A stretch of DNA of 64,000 bases from Cerrena zonata (taxonomy: Eukaryota > Basidiomycota > Agaricomycetes > Polyporales > Cerrenaceae), in assembly GCA_038087015.1 (NCBI GenBank), contig JASBNA010000051.1:186001-250000 (forward strand), written 5' to 3'. The notes under the pieces are model-generated. The model was not told where the DNA came from. It was given only the letters and a program-made list of their open reading frames with translations, and did no database searches. The translations under genes were made by a program, and so were the position numbers. Shown one piece after another: positions 1 through 11,459 of the stretch (position 1 is its first letter; the number at the start of each line of letters is the position of its first letter).

Positions 1-75
1 ATTGTTACAGCTGTGTTATGGCTTTCTCACTGAAAGGTTTGTGTTTCCCCTGTGTTCATGTAGAAACTGGGCTAA

Positions 76-708
76 ATATGGACTCACACCATACAATATT
101 TAGGCCCCCTTATTGCTTGCAATCTCAATGCATCAGGAAGCTGGCATGACTCACGTGTTGTGTGTCCAATATTTGAGAAGCTTCATCAAGACACTCCAGA
201 GGGGTATTACTTGGTAGCTGATACTGCCTTCCCTCATAGTATGCCCGGGTTTGCATCAAAGATATGTGCTCCCATCAAGAGTGGTCAATGTCTTCCATCA
301 GATCCCATTGAACAGGCTGAATTTATTGCATTTGACTGTCAGCTCCTATTGTACTGTCAAACAGCTGAATGGGGAATGTGGGCATTACAAGGGGCCTTTG
401 GACAATTGCGTGTTCCACTTGATCTGAGTGATGCAGAGTGGCACTGTGACCTGATTGAGGTCTGTGTTCGTATGAATAATATACATGCACTTCTGGTTGG
501 TATCAATCAGATACAGAATGTGTATATACCAACTTGGGATCAAGCAGAGGGTGCTCAGTTATGGTTTGAGTTCGAGAACATGCTTTCCTCCGATATTAGA
601 GCTGGTATCACGTTTCCACCTCAATCTTATATAGTAGACTTTGGACTAAATTTGAATAAAATTTGTATGATGTTTTATAAAATATTAATGCCTTCAATGG
701 CAAATTAA
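76..708 (+). pseudogene. PIF/Harbinger (HARBI1-like) DDE transposase, C-terminal part
   Basis: This is the C-terminal portion of a Harbinger-type transposase, the enzyme that cuts and pastes PIF/Harbinger DNA transposons. The frame is open from 76 and ends at a stop at 706-708. Visible family signatures are the GSWHDSR stretch (from about 130), the second catalytic aspartate in YYLVADTAFP (about 205-235), and the region around AEWGMWALQGAFGQL that carries the catalytic glutamate. The N-terminal half with the first aspartate lies off the window or is lost, so the piece cannot be judged complete. No ATG was seen at the start of the frame. A Myb/SANT gene lies on the opposite strand at 1347-2355, which is the usual two-gene layout of this superfamily. 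About 630 bp between the two genes (709-1346) show no clear coding content. Confidence 0.8.
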
Positions 709-1346
709 AATGATATGTACAAATAGTATATAGGTGTCCTCTGGCCTCAAGGCAGGACAACTGGTAAAACTCCAAGTGAGGTGTCACGGTCAGTCCCCCT
801 TCCAATGACATAACTTCCAGTTATCAAGGAGATTGTATTTACAAGTGAGAGATTGAAAATGGAGATATTAGATGTTGCAGGCTTCATCATTGTCACTGTA
901 TGAAGTGATCCAACAGCAACAAGGAGTCAACATTATGGTATTTTGTTGTGAGGTTGATGATGGATGGCAAACAATAGTCAATAGAGATGCCTGACTAGTA
1001 GGTATTGCAGTAGCTGGCATTGTTGATTGAGCTCGGTTGGTGAAGGGGGTGGGAAGATGGGACTTGGGCTCCATGCAGAATACAACATAGAGGGGAGATG
1101 GTTAGATTGACTGAAAAACAGTGGACCCAGTCGTGGAGTCGTAGCATTGGCAGGTACAGAAAGTGAAGGCCTGGGAGTAGGTGTTAAGAGTGACTCTCAG
1201 GAGTTTCGGATAGTACTGGTGGATGCTGGGTGATGAGAACCTGGTAGATCAAAAGATGGTGCTGAATGAGTTGGCATCTGATAGATGGTGTCACGCTGAG
1301 AAAGGAGCTGCATTATATGGAGCTCATTTTCAGCATGATCTGCTCG

Positions 1347-2355
1347 TCATGTCTCGGCATTGATATGATCTTGCAGAGTTGCAATATGAGCATTGAGATC
1401 CCGTATCTGAGATGATAGTGACTCAAACATCATGTTTTGTGTCCTTTGAACACTACAAGCCTTTTCACAAGCAGCTTGGGCATCATGGTTGAATGCAGAA
1501 GAGATATTTTCAACCAGCTTGGTGGTAAGGAGTTGTTGACCACATTTGGAGGCGACAGGGCCAGGCTCTGTCTTGACTTTGGGCTTCTTGGTAGGTGCAG
1601 GCACAAAGATGTCTTCATCGTCAGATGAAATCTCGATGGGTGGCTCATTCAGAGGAGGTCCATAAGTAGAGAGATCATCCGGTCCGCCATCAATAGATGG
1701 ATCATTGACAGCATGAGTATGTGCATGAAGATTGATATGATTGTTAACATTCCAGGCTTCTTGCACATGCCATGGCACATCAGCCTTTCCTGTCAGCTTC
1801 TGAGTGTGAACAAGCTACAAGACATAATTTACTTAGAACAATTGGACTGGGATACATAAGAATCATTACTCACCGCATCAAATTTAGACTTCAATGGTTT
1901 CATATTCCGCTCAGGATGGCCAGAAGCCCTTGCCCAGGAGTTGAAAGAGTTTGTGACAGTAACCCATTCATCTGAACCAATGGGCCAAACCTTACGAAGG
2001 ACTGCTGTCAACATGACTAGATCCCTAGAAGTATAGCCTTGGGCACCAGACTGGTGACCCTTGCGGGCATTAGAGGGAGGTGGAGAAGCATCCAGGCATT
2101 GTTGTTTATGACCCTGAGTTGAGGGGCCAGAGGGAGCAAGTGAGTACAGATGATCTGGATGTTTTCCCTGTGGAAGGTTCACATTATCAGATGATGTGGA
2201 ACATGTACAGGGATTTATTATGTATCATAGCCTTCTCTGAAACAAGACCTTTCTTCCATTTTAACCACCTTGGCAGTGGTATTGAGGTTCTCAAGCTATA
2301 GTTAAGTATTGAATTTGTGTGGTCAAAGACATATGTCACTGGATGGTGGCTTACC
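1347..2355 (-). pseudogene. Myb/SANT-like DNA-binding partner protein of a Harbinger element
   Basis: In PIF/Harbinger elements this protein binds the element and helps bring the transposase to it. Two exons can be read with confidence: 2182-1874 and 1799-1347, joined by a GTGAGT...CAG intron in phase 0. Exon 1 carries a Myb/SANT-like domain (SRDLVMLTAVLRKVWPIG, then DEWVTVTNSFNSWA and LKSKFDA). Exon 2 starts KLTGKADVPWHVQEA, a typical continuation of this domain, then has an acidic serine-rich stretch, a short basic stretch (TKKPKVK) and a C-terminal helical region (SLSSQIRDLNAHIATLQDHI). A further upstream exon (PYLPPLDYEFSSDDEGVAYAVK) ends at a good donor at 2355/2354, but its junction to 2182 is unclear. 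A Copia LTR begins at 2421 inside that upstream exon, so the gene is broken at its 5' end. Confidence 0.7.
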
Positions 2356-2420
2356 TTCACTGCATAAGCCACACCCTCATCGTCACTCGAAAATTCATAA
2401 TCAAGAGGAGGGAGGTATGG

Positions 2421-2804
2421 TGTGAAAGGGTGACTTAAACCAGGGAATAGATAGACCTGGGGGACACACAAATGCTCTGGAATAATGAGAGCAGTTTATT
2501 GAGAGGGAATTACAATACTTGTCTGGAACATAATGAGAGCAGTTAGGGAGCCCTGAAAGCGACCAGGCATACTAGATAGGAAGGAGAACTCGGCTATAGC
2601 CGAGTTAAGCGCTGAAGGCTCAGCAATAAGCGAAGAAAAGTGAAATGAAACCCAAGTCCACCCTGCATTGGGTGGAGCACTAAATACTGAAGCTAGAGCA
2701 AAGGGGAAAAGTGCTACAGGAAGCTGAGTGTCTACAGAGTCCGTTTATGAAGTCAAAAGATAGAATAGATAAGGTGGAACATCACCAAAACACAAAGTTT
2801 AACA
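2421..2804 (-). mobile_element. Ty1/Copia-type LTR, about 384 bp
   Basis: On the minus strand the unit begins TGTTAAACTTTGTG (2804) and ends GTCACCCTTTCACA (2421), the TG...CA form of an LTR. Partial copies occur at 8402-8702 and 19,428-19,481, which define it as a repeat. It contains a perfect 20-bp palindrome at 2587-2606 (AACTCGGCTA followed by its complement). A Copia pol remnant on the same strand lies 390 bp away at 3193-3690, so this is best read as the 3' LTR of a truncated element. The left end sits inside an exon-like segment of the Harbinger Myb gene. Between the LTR and pol (2805-3192) I see no genes, only a segment near 2965-3010 resembling the end of repeat R. Confidence 0.65.
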
Positions 2805-3192
2805 AGCCATGAACAAGAACCTAAGAAATACAAATCAAGTGCAATGTGGAATATCAGTAATTCCATACATCCCTTGTCAATTCTTACTGGAAATCATCTT
2901 CTATGCTAATAATGTACCACTGACAAGTTGGTAAACTACCAGTAATATAAATGAATAAGAGATTGTTTCCAATTCCTGAGGTATGAAGGTATCATTTTCT
3001 TGTAAGATCTGTATCCTTGCCTGCAAGCTTTTGATTTCCAGGCTGTTTGATGCAGTATGTGAAACCCTTCTGCTAGGAATTATCATAGATGCCTTTCTTG
3101 GAGAAGAATCTCACTAGACAACAAGACTAGTGGCATAGCTGATGTGTGAAAAAAATATACCCAACCAATTCATTCATACACAACAGTTGTCT

Positions 3193-3690
3193 TTAGGTTG
3201 TCACTTCTGAGGAACATCTAGACAGGGACTTGGTCAGCATGTCAGCAGGCATCAGCACTCTAGCAAGGTCACCTGTGTAGGTGCAATCAGACCACTTTCA
3301 ACAGTGTCCTTCAGCCAGTGGTACTGCAAGTTGAGGTGTTTTATCTGACAATAGTGCTCAGGGTTTTTGGCAACACTGACAAGGTGAAGTTCCATGGTGC
3401 CCTTCAGATAGCAAAAGAGATGCTTCACAGCCTGCCAGTGCGCCTTCCCTGGATTGAAGTTGAAGCGAGCAAGTTGGGAGACAGTGTAGGCAATGTCTGG
3501 ATGAGTACAGATGGCCAGATACATCAGGGCACCCACAGCATTGATGTAGGGTAAAGCAGTCATCTCTGCGCTTTTCTGAGGTGTTTGAGCACCCAGATCT
3601 GGCAAGAGGCATAGTCCTGGCTCCATGGGAGTGGAGATGGGGTTGCACTCATTGAAACCAAAGTGGTCAAGCATGTTGATGATGTACTGG
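3193..3690 (-). pseudogene. Ty1/Copia pol remnant (end of reverse transcriptase and RNase H)
   Basis: On the minus strand the peptide starts near VIQYIINMLDHFGFNECNP and continues through ALPYINAVGALMYLA, HPDIAYTVSQLARF and HWQAVKHLFCYLKGT, which are standard Copia reverse-transcriptase/RNase H landmarks. It then jumps to IKHLNLQYHWLKDTVESG, normally found near the end of RNase H. The central RNase H stretch with most of the catalytic residues is therefore missing. After a frame change the end reads MPADMLTKSLSR with a stop at 3193-3195. Upstream of 3690 the frame is interrupted by stops. This is an inactive fragment, most likely belonging with the LTR at 2421-2804. Confidence 0.8.
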
Positions 3691-4353
3691 ATGACTTTTC
3701 ATAACTCTAAAACATAAAATACAGAACTCTAAACCTGTCTGAGCCCACATAAAGAAGGATGGTAGTGAAATGTCACGCCTGGCTCACTGTCGGGGTTCAA
3801 TGTGGTGGGATCTGGCATCTCGGGAAGGCGGCAGGAAGTAATAATTCAGTTAGGTAAGCACTCTCTAGAAATGTTAGTGTCTGTATCAGGTCAAATGTTT
3901 TGTTTAAAGGATTATCCAACATAAATTACATTGCTCTAGACTTCAAAAATACATAGGGCACCTGACCCTTATCTCAAATCCATAGTTTAAGAAATAATAA
4001 AATGATCGGTGTGGTTCCCAACATGGCATTTGTTGTTCATCACACCTGAAGCCCTCTCTCAACAAGCTGTCCAGCACTGAACTAATGGAAATTGGGGTTG
4101 ATTAAATTGCACAGTGGGCTTGCACAAATTTGAGAATATAAGGACAACTCACCTCAACAGCAAAATATGTCATTCATCCCAGGTTTGAGCTCTCACCCCC
4201 ATCATCATGGATGGGTACATGGCCAGATATGATTGATACACCTATGAGTGATCATTTTGACACCATGAGATGATAGCATTGCTGACTTTGTGCTCACTAG
4301 GATGTGAAACCCTTGTCTTATCCATATGTTAAACTTGGTATTTTGGTGATGTT
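3691..4353. other. Non-coding, repeat-derived interval
   Basis: No supportable gene was found. A short CpG-richer piece (about 3765-3835) is probably a fragment of another element. The rest is AT-rich without recognisable motifs. Confidence 0.4.
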
Positions 4354-4689
4354 CTACGTGTAAACTTTGTAAACACTGATGATAACATTTACCACTTCTG
4401 TTATAAGTACACCCTGTACATAAGTGACATTCCCATATCTGGTTTCCTTTGTTGCAATCACAAATTTCTGTCTACATAGCAAACCCACATAGTCTATATC
4501 AATATTTGATTTCATAGTGAGTTGCCAAAGGATGCCTTCATATTGCAATGCTACTATTATGATAGTCCAGTCTTTGAACAAATTGAGATGATGCTCCACA
4601 TACATTCTATAGTCAGTGTAATTGAATTTGTAAGTCTTGGGGCAATAAACTGAGCTGATGAGGTAGGAAATAGGATATGATATTTGCAA
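4354..4689 (-). CDS. Unrecognised ORF, possibly a fragment of a mobile-element gene
   Basis: This is a 111-codon frame on the minus strand in a tract otherwise full of stops. The peptide has an ordinary globular composition, with stretches such as DWTIIIVALQYEGILWQLTM and QKFVIATKETRYGNV. It resembles in style a hypothetical family of agaricomycetes, but I cannot name it and assign no function. The lack of internal stops in such AT-rich DNA suggests either recent decay or chance. No promoter or partner gene is visible. Neighbours are remnants of Harbinger and Copia elements on the left and anonymous AT-rich DNA on the right. Confidence 0.3.
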   Translation of the reverse strand: MQISYPISYLISSVYCPKTYKFNYTDYRMYVEHHLNLFKDWTIIIVALQYEGILWQLTMKSNIDIDYVGLLCRQKFVIATKETRYGNVTYVQGVLITEVVNVIISVYKVYT

Positions 4690-7239
4690 AGGTGTTGTCT
4701 ATAACACCGCAAAACCTATGCTCCTTTTAAGAAGTTCACATGTTATCTGGGAATTTCTTAGTCTCAGTCATTGACATATCACTTCCCTAAGCAATGTCCT
4801 ATCTTTGACAGCAATAAACTAGCCTTGAGTGCAAGATATAAGTATATCAATTATGTAAACTCCAGCTATTTTTGCCAGATGTAATCAAATAACTAGTTAT
4901 GCATTTTAGATATTATTATATTATTATCTGGCTCTAAAAGCCTTGGAGCTATATGTTGCTATAGCTGAAAATGACTTAAAGTTCAAGCCTGTTTATCTCA
5001 CTCTGGCAGCTAATACTCTTAACACAAAGATTATTTATAAAGGTTATAAAACTATGAAAAGTATAAAGAATATTACAGAGATGTATTATTTATAAATTAG
5101 CAACCTAATACTTGATCTTATATTGTTATAGCCATAGTGCTATCACATATCTTAAGAATCTCTCAGGTTTGACTTAAAGCAATATTCATGTTGCTTCAAT
5201 TATTTCTGCTAATCAGTCAGTGCTACATCTTTTTGTAACTAGAAATAGAATCTCTATAACAACTTCTCTATTTTAAAGCCTTCAAAACTAAAATGCTTCA
5301 TATTTACTAATCTTCCTCTAGGGTACATAGCCCTATTACCTATTCTGCAGCTTCTTTTTTTAAATTAGATCCTTCTCAGGTATAAAATAACCAACTTTTC
5401 TTTTATCAATATCTCCTCATTCATCTTCTTTGTCTGCAACAGGCAACTCAGATCCTATTTTTCTCACACCATTTACTTACAAGCATCTTGATTTACCCTC
5501 AGTTAGTACTCTACGACTAGTTTTTGCTAAATGTGGTCAATAAAGCCAAATATATAATGCCCTTACTTACCTAAGAAATTCTATCAAAAAGTTTAGAAAA
5601 TATATTAAACAGTCTACTACTCATATGACAACTGCATAAATATCACAGTTTGTATTTGAGTTAAGTCCTGTTTGTCATACATATACTAGCTAGATAATAC
5701 AGAAAAAAAAAATTTGGTTGATAAAGAATCAAATGATAGATATTGTTGATCAGTTTTTAATTACTAGTATTGCAGACACATATCTTTCTTGAAAGTCAAC
5801 CTCTTCTTATAGATATTGAGTTGCAAAATATTTTAATATCTCACTTCCAAATATTACTGAATATCTACTTCAACTTATTACCTTCTTTCTGTTTCAATAT
5901 GATATCCTAGTGCTAGGTTAGTTTCTGCAATGTTATCTAAGTGATAAAAAGGATTATTATAAATAATATAGTTATATAATACATATAAAGCAAAGGAGAT
6001 AGTGATCTATATATCTATATTATACAAGATTTAGTTAATGATATTCTGAGTCTATGTATAATATAGGTTAAAAGGTTTCGTATGATTTTTTAAGTTAATT
6101 ATTATCTTAGTCTTAAATCTAAAAAGTGATAATATACTTATACTGAGCATCTACAGCTTTTATCTATTCTACTAGGTAGTAGTGTACTTTTCAATATAGT
6201 GTGAGTATAGATTTGCATAATATAAAATCTATATCACTAGGATAAAATCAACTCTCTAGGATTGGTAAATCAGTCAGACAAGCATCAGAATACAGAAATA
6301 TATCTGTTACAAAGCTATTTCAACTACTCAAAATATAAACAAACTCTATAGAAAAGTTGCAACTGACTAGAACATTTTGAGAAATATATTCTTTTTAATT
6401 TCTAAAATTGATATGGTTAGTGGCAGAAGGGAAATATGTGATATATAATCTATTGAGAGCATCTAAATAGTCTTAAAAGAAGGGCCATGGCTTTGAGTTT
6501 GAGATAAGATATTCTACTAGTAGTTTAGTAGTAGATAGAAGTACAACATGATCATAATAAAATAGTAATGATGTAAATGCATTATATACTTTGCAAAAAT
6601 ATCTATAAATTCTCAGCCAGAGATATGCAATACTAATTCTATCAATTGAAGTATATTAGAATATTGTATCATTTGCAAGCTGAAAATACTCAGCAATATG
6701 CTACACTAATAGCTCAGTCTAACATATATACAGAAATATTGCAAGTTGTTAGTTAATAATGATCTTATTATGAGATATTATAAATCCTAGTAAATATAAT
6801 TTGTCAATATGTTAGTAGAACATATATAGGTGTATACCAAGCTCATTATAAATATACTCTGAATGCTCAGCTTCTAATTTCTCAATTTATACTTGATTAG
6901 AGAGAGCAGATATATAATAAAGCTAATTTGGTTGATTGCCTTCTGTTGTATAGAGAGCTATTGCAGCTGTAACTAATTGCATTGCAGCAACTGAAGCAAG
7001 TGTAATAGTATCTTTATGTTTATCAAAGTACTTATCAAGAAAAGGAACATTTATAATGGTATATTTTTATATATACTATTATATTGCTGCTACTATACTA
7101 TATTACCAATATGCTATTTTGAGCAACTCGAGAACAAGCACTAATTATATTAGTAATACCAGATGACTCATCTGAAGGTTCATATTATAAGATAATATTT
7201 CATATTTCTGCAATCCAAATGAAGCCTTAGATCTAGTGG
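4690..7239. other. Anonymous AT-rich, CpG-depleted tract
   Basis: About 2.5 kb with very few CG dinucleotides and stops in every frame. It is probably made of old retroelement sequence, but I could not assign any segment to a family. No RNA gene or simple repeat of note was seen. Confidence 0.5.
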
Positions 7240-8250
7240 CTAAATGCTGATATAATAACTTCATCATGCTGTCTGCAGCCTGTTGGGTTAGGGTTTTAGA
7301 CTATTCTTATATTCCTGCATATGCTAATGCCTGGGTAAGAGAAGACAATTTAGCATCAAAAAGTAGGTACTCATTGTTTATAGAGAGGTTGATATTATCT
7401 AGTTTATTTTTCTTAGCTCTGTTGCTTGACAGCTTATCAGCCTGTTCATTGCTGTACACTCTATTATATCCTTTGACTTACTAAAAGATAGTTTTAGTGG
7501 CTCTTTTCCAGAGATATGACACTATTGCCTGAAAGAGGGTATTATTTTTTGCTCCAATCTATCTCTTTCTTTCCCAGTCTGCAAGATACATTGTCAGGCC
7601 ATCAATGACATAGCACAAATTACTTATAATATTTAGCAGCATATCTGGAGATATCTTCTTAGCCACTGTCAGTATAGCTATTAGCTCACCAGTCTGGTTA
7701 TTGGCACCTCAAATTACTATAAGAATGATCATATTTCTAGGATCATTATTGTTGAACCAAACTCCATTTCCTTCTCTGCTATTCAGGCTGTTATTTTTGA
7801 AGCTAGAACTGTCAGCATAGACTATGACTTTTGATTGGTTTCTCCCTCTTCTATTAGATTGAAGAGATGAAGCTTTGATTAACAGCTTTGTTCTCTTCTG
7901 AGAAAACACTCAGATTGTCTGTATTAGATTGTTGAGGTCTATAATTGATGGATCAAAGAGTATAGCTTTATTCTTTTCCTTTGCTGTCTTATTTTGTGTA
8001 ATGTACTATAGAGTTAGTGACAGTCTATCACATGGTGAGATGTTTTCTAGGTTATATTTCAGATAGAGTTGGCTCAGAAGGTTCTTCACTATTTAACAGC
8101 ATCAGTCTAGATTCTCATATCTTGCTTTACAGTCTTTTTTATAGTTATTATATATATAGTCTTTTTGCTTATAGTGCAATTAGATCTTGTGTCTCCTATT
8201 CATAGACATCTTGTGAATCCTCTCAATAACACTATGTACATTTAGGACAG
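7240..8250 (-). pseudogene. RNase H-domain protein remnant (retroelement-derived)
   Basis: On the minus strand a broken RNase H fold can be followed. It opens with VIVYADSSSFKNN (normally YTDGSC), then GNGVWFNNNDPRN, NQTGELIAILT with the conserved glutamate, and LCYVIDGLTMYLADWE in place of the usual DS-YAIDGLT. Next come a WVKG motif, then ADKLSSNRAK and SLTQALAYAGI near 7,300. Upstream, before the RNase H, FDPSIIDLNN matches the linker seen in basidiomycete proteins of this type. Several in-frame stops are present, and the first catalytic Asp-containing motif has diverged. The order suggests a fungal reverse-transcriptase-associated or stand-alone RNase H gene. A cysteine-rich N-terminal part may extend to about 8,250, but it is too decayed to be sure. 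Confidence 0.6.
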
Positions 8251-8401
8251 TGAAAACTTAGACATTGGCTCAGTGAGGTGTTTGTCAATGACTTCATTTA
8301 TTATTTGGCATCAATGTGATACCAAATAGAAAGTTATAGCTTTAGCAGCCTTATCATTTTAAGAATATTAAGTCTTACACTGAACTTCCTTCCATATTGT
8401 T

Positions 8402-8702
8402 AAAGGGTGACTCAAACCAGGGAATAGATCGACCTGGGGGACACACAAATGCTCTGGAACACAATGAGAGCAGTTAGAGAGCCCTGAAAGTGACCAGGCA
8501 TACTAGATAGGAAGGAGAGCTCGGCTATAGCCAAGTTAAGCGCTGAAGGCTCAGCAATAAGCGAAGAAAAGCGAAATGAAACACAAGTCCACCCTGCATT
8601 GGGTGGAGCACTGAATACTGAAGCTAGAGCGAAGGGGAAAAGTGATACTGGAAGCTGAGTATCTACAGAGTCTGTTAATGAGGTCAAAAGATAGAATAGG
8701 TA
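8402..8702 (-). repeat. Partial copy of the Copia LTR
   Basis: This segment matches 2421 to about 2770, including the CCACCCAATGCAGGGTGG hairpin and the sequence around the palindrome. Here one arm of the palindrome carries a CG to CA change. The TGTTAAACTT end is missing, so it is a truncated LTR. Confidence 0.75.
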
Positions 8703-9158
8703 AGAGGTGATATATTACTTTGTTGTTGTGATACTTTCTAATATATTTTCTCAGGCAAAGGTGAACAAACTGCTAATATATCTTGGTGGCCAACAAACAG
8801 TACCTAGAACTCCAGTGGTTACAACTGTAGTCATTAGATATTACAATGTGAAGAATAGTTTCGACATTGATGAGACTCTGTCATGGCCAGAATGGTCTAT
8901 CTGCATAAGATAAAAGATTGACAGAGTGCATTGCACTTGTATCTTCTATTGACATGCTTATTGACTCAAGGGATAAAAAGAACCATTGAGAAAATGTAAA
9001 TATGAAATATAAACAGTAAGTATAAATAGTATAAAGTGTTTCTTACAGTGTTTTGTGTGAGATAAATATTATATTTCATATAAGTAATTATGTAAATAGA
9101 TATGGAGATGAATATGTAGAACACCACAATCTTGCCTCTCAATGATGCTAAATTCTCC

Positions 9159-9868
9159 TCATTCTAGAAGGCCAATAGCATCACTGACTGCATCTGCTGT
9201 CCACATATTATGACTTTCATTCAGCATGAGCAAGAGAATATCTATAAACTGGTAAAGCGATGTTAGATAACATAAAGTAACCAGTACTGATATATATATA
9301 TTCAAATAACTTGTGCTGATAACATCTGGCAATATAGATGAACCCTCAATGTCAAAAAATAGATTGTTGTCAAAGAGTGACAGTAAGACACTGGCTTTAT
9401 CATAAATAGACAAGGCTTGAGGGTCAATATTGAGAGAACTATGCAGTAGAAGGAAGAGTTCATTAGGATCATTCTCTGGATATCTCAGGACCAGTAAACT
9501 ATCTAAATAATTATCTGAATGCTCTATGTCTATGAGACCAACAGTATCTGGGTCTGAAAACTCGAATGGAGTTGGACTGCCCCATTCAGATGAGGGATAT
9601 CCTAAGAACAATGAACAATCAATATCTTTATCTACATAATCCAAGCCAGGCATTCTATCTAGATCCAAATCAGAGTACTCAGTTGCAGGGTCATAATTAT
9701 TGACATCAAAGTCTTTGGCCAGGCCAGGAATAGTCACATTGTTGATGTCAGTATTATCCTCTATATGTATCATTTTGGCATTAGTGCTTTCTGGGTCAAA
9801 AACAATCCATATTGAAGAAGAATCAGATAGTTCATTGTTGATGTTGGTAAAATATAGCAGCTCCTAAA
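9159..9868 (-). CDS. Unrecognised acidic ORF, 204 aa or slightly longer
   Basis: The minus-strand frame is open from about 9868 to a stop at 9159. The first ATG in the strict frame is at 9773 and gives 204 aa. The N-terminal half is very acidic (for example DPATEYSDLDLDRMPGLDYV). The C-terminal part has a hydrophobic segment around LNIYISVLVTLCYLTSLYQF that could be one membrane helix. I do not recognise the family. An uninterrupted frame of this size is unusual in the surrounding stop-rich, CpG-poor DNA, where genuine transposon genes are broken. It may be a late-arriving element gene or a chance survivor. A hydrophobic frame at 9832-10,080 on the same strand looks spurious. No splice sites are needed to read it. 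Confidence 0.4.
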
Positions 9869-10093
9869 AGAGCCGCTAGGTGCAACCTTCTCTCTACATA
9901 CTTTATTAGCTTTATATGCCCCCTAAAAAGGGAGAGAAATATCTTCATAATGTGTTGTTGATCAAGAGAGTAAAAGTGAGTTCTCAGGTAGCTGCTGAGA
10001 ATAAATAGCAAAAGTATGTTGAAGAAGAATGAAATATAGAATATAAACATGGAGAACTTGCACAATGAGATTCTGTTCAACCCAAAGAGATGA

Positions 10094-10579
10094 TAATGGG
10101 TATTATCTGGGATTTTATAATGCTAAAAAATGGGGTAAGATTTTAATAAGATTCAGCTAGATATTTCAATTTTTTGACTATAAAAAGTTTTTAAAATTCG
10201 AAATTGTTATAACATCTTTTGTACATGAAAATTGAGTAAAGATTTGAAATCCTATATTATATAAAATTCTCTGATACTTCACCTATTAGTCTATTGGTCT
10301 ATCAGTTGACTTACTAATTGACTTAGTAACTCATCTATATTCTAATATAACTCATAGGTTGACTGATAAGTAAGCTAATAGGCTAATAGGTGAAGTATCA
10401 GAGAATTTTAGATAATATAGAATTCAGAATCTTCACTTAATTTTCATATACAAAAGATATTATAACAATTTCGAATTTTTAAAACATTTTTATAGTCAAA
10501 AAATTGAAATATCTAGCTGAATCTTATTAAAATCTTACCCCATTTTTTAGCATTATAAAATCCTAGCTAATACCCAGTA
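10094..10579. mobile_element. MITE family A, copy 1 (decayed)
   Basis: A 486-bp non-autonomous element made largely of two inverted arms of roughly 200 bp. The left arm begins near TAATGGGTATT and the right arm ends AATACCCAGTA. Both arms share GGATTTTATAATGCT-type subterminal sequence and a central GATACTTCACCTATTAG stretch in inverted orientation. It has no coding content. The ends are mutated from the CACTGGGTAT form seen in other copies, and no target duplication is clear. Confidence 0.75.
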
Positions 10580-10991
10580 AGGAGGAAGAAAGATTTACCA
10601 TTTATGAACTAATTGTGGTATAAAAAATAGGGCACTTTCTTTTTACAATATGTGGCTACAAAGCATAATCTAGCTGTATGACATTAAAGTGGCTTTAACA
10701 CATGACTGATTAATTGTTTAATTCATTTATGTGATCATTGACATCTATTATAAGAAGTAGGTGATGTAATATCTTGCTCAGCATAAAGCCAGGTTCTAAT
10801 CAGACAAGCTAAAAGCCACACAGTGGCATATTGTCGAGTAACACAAATTGAAAAAGCAAAGCAGAATACTCTAAAGTGTTTGTAAAACACTCTAGGGCAT
10901 TCTGACTTAGAATTTTTTTTAAGTTTATAGCAAAAGCTGCCCTAGCTAGAGTTTTCTATCATTTCTAACAATAAAGATGAGGACAATGGAA

Positions 10992-11391
10992 CACTGGGTA
11001 TAATACAGAAGTTTTAGGCATAAAAGAGCAAGAAAAGATTTTAGAAAAAAATCTCAGCTTTTTTACTAGACTTTGCATCTAAAAAAATTAAAAAAGATTC
11101 AGAGTAGATGTAAAATCTTTGATATCATAAAAACTTTCATCACTCAATCTACAGACCTATTAACCTACTTACTAGTTTACTTATAGCTATATTAGATCAT
11201 TAGTAAGTAAGTTAACAAGTTAACAAGTTAATTTCTAGGCTAATAGACTAGTTTGTTTAGAATTTTATAAGACCAAAAATTCTGAATCTTTTTTATTTTT
11301 TTTAGGTATAAAGTCTAGTAAAAAAGCTGAGATTTTTTCTAAAATCTTTCTTTGCTCTTTTATGCCTAAAACTTCTATATTATACCCAGTG
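10992..11391. mobile_element. MITE family B, copy 1
   Basis: A 400-bp element running from CACTGGGTATAATACAGAA to the inverted TTATACCCAGTG. The arms are inverted and carry long poly-A/T stretches and the TTTTTTACTAGACTTTGCA motif. The flanking triplets are GAA and AAA, one mismatch away from a 3-bp target duplication. Two more copies are at 15,372-15,795 and 34,412-34,898. It contains no gene. The CACT end and 3-bp duplication suggest mobilisation by a CACTA-superfamily transposase. Confidence 0.8.
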
Positions 11392-11459
11392 AAAGTACAT
11401 ATCCCTTAATTGAGAAATTTGAGATACTTTTATCTTGTATAAAACTAGTTTCTCTACAG

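Noticed and set aside
8412..8687. 91-codon minus-strand ORF
   Set aside because: It lies wholly inside the partial Copia LTR; the homologous stretch at 2421-2770 is non-coding.
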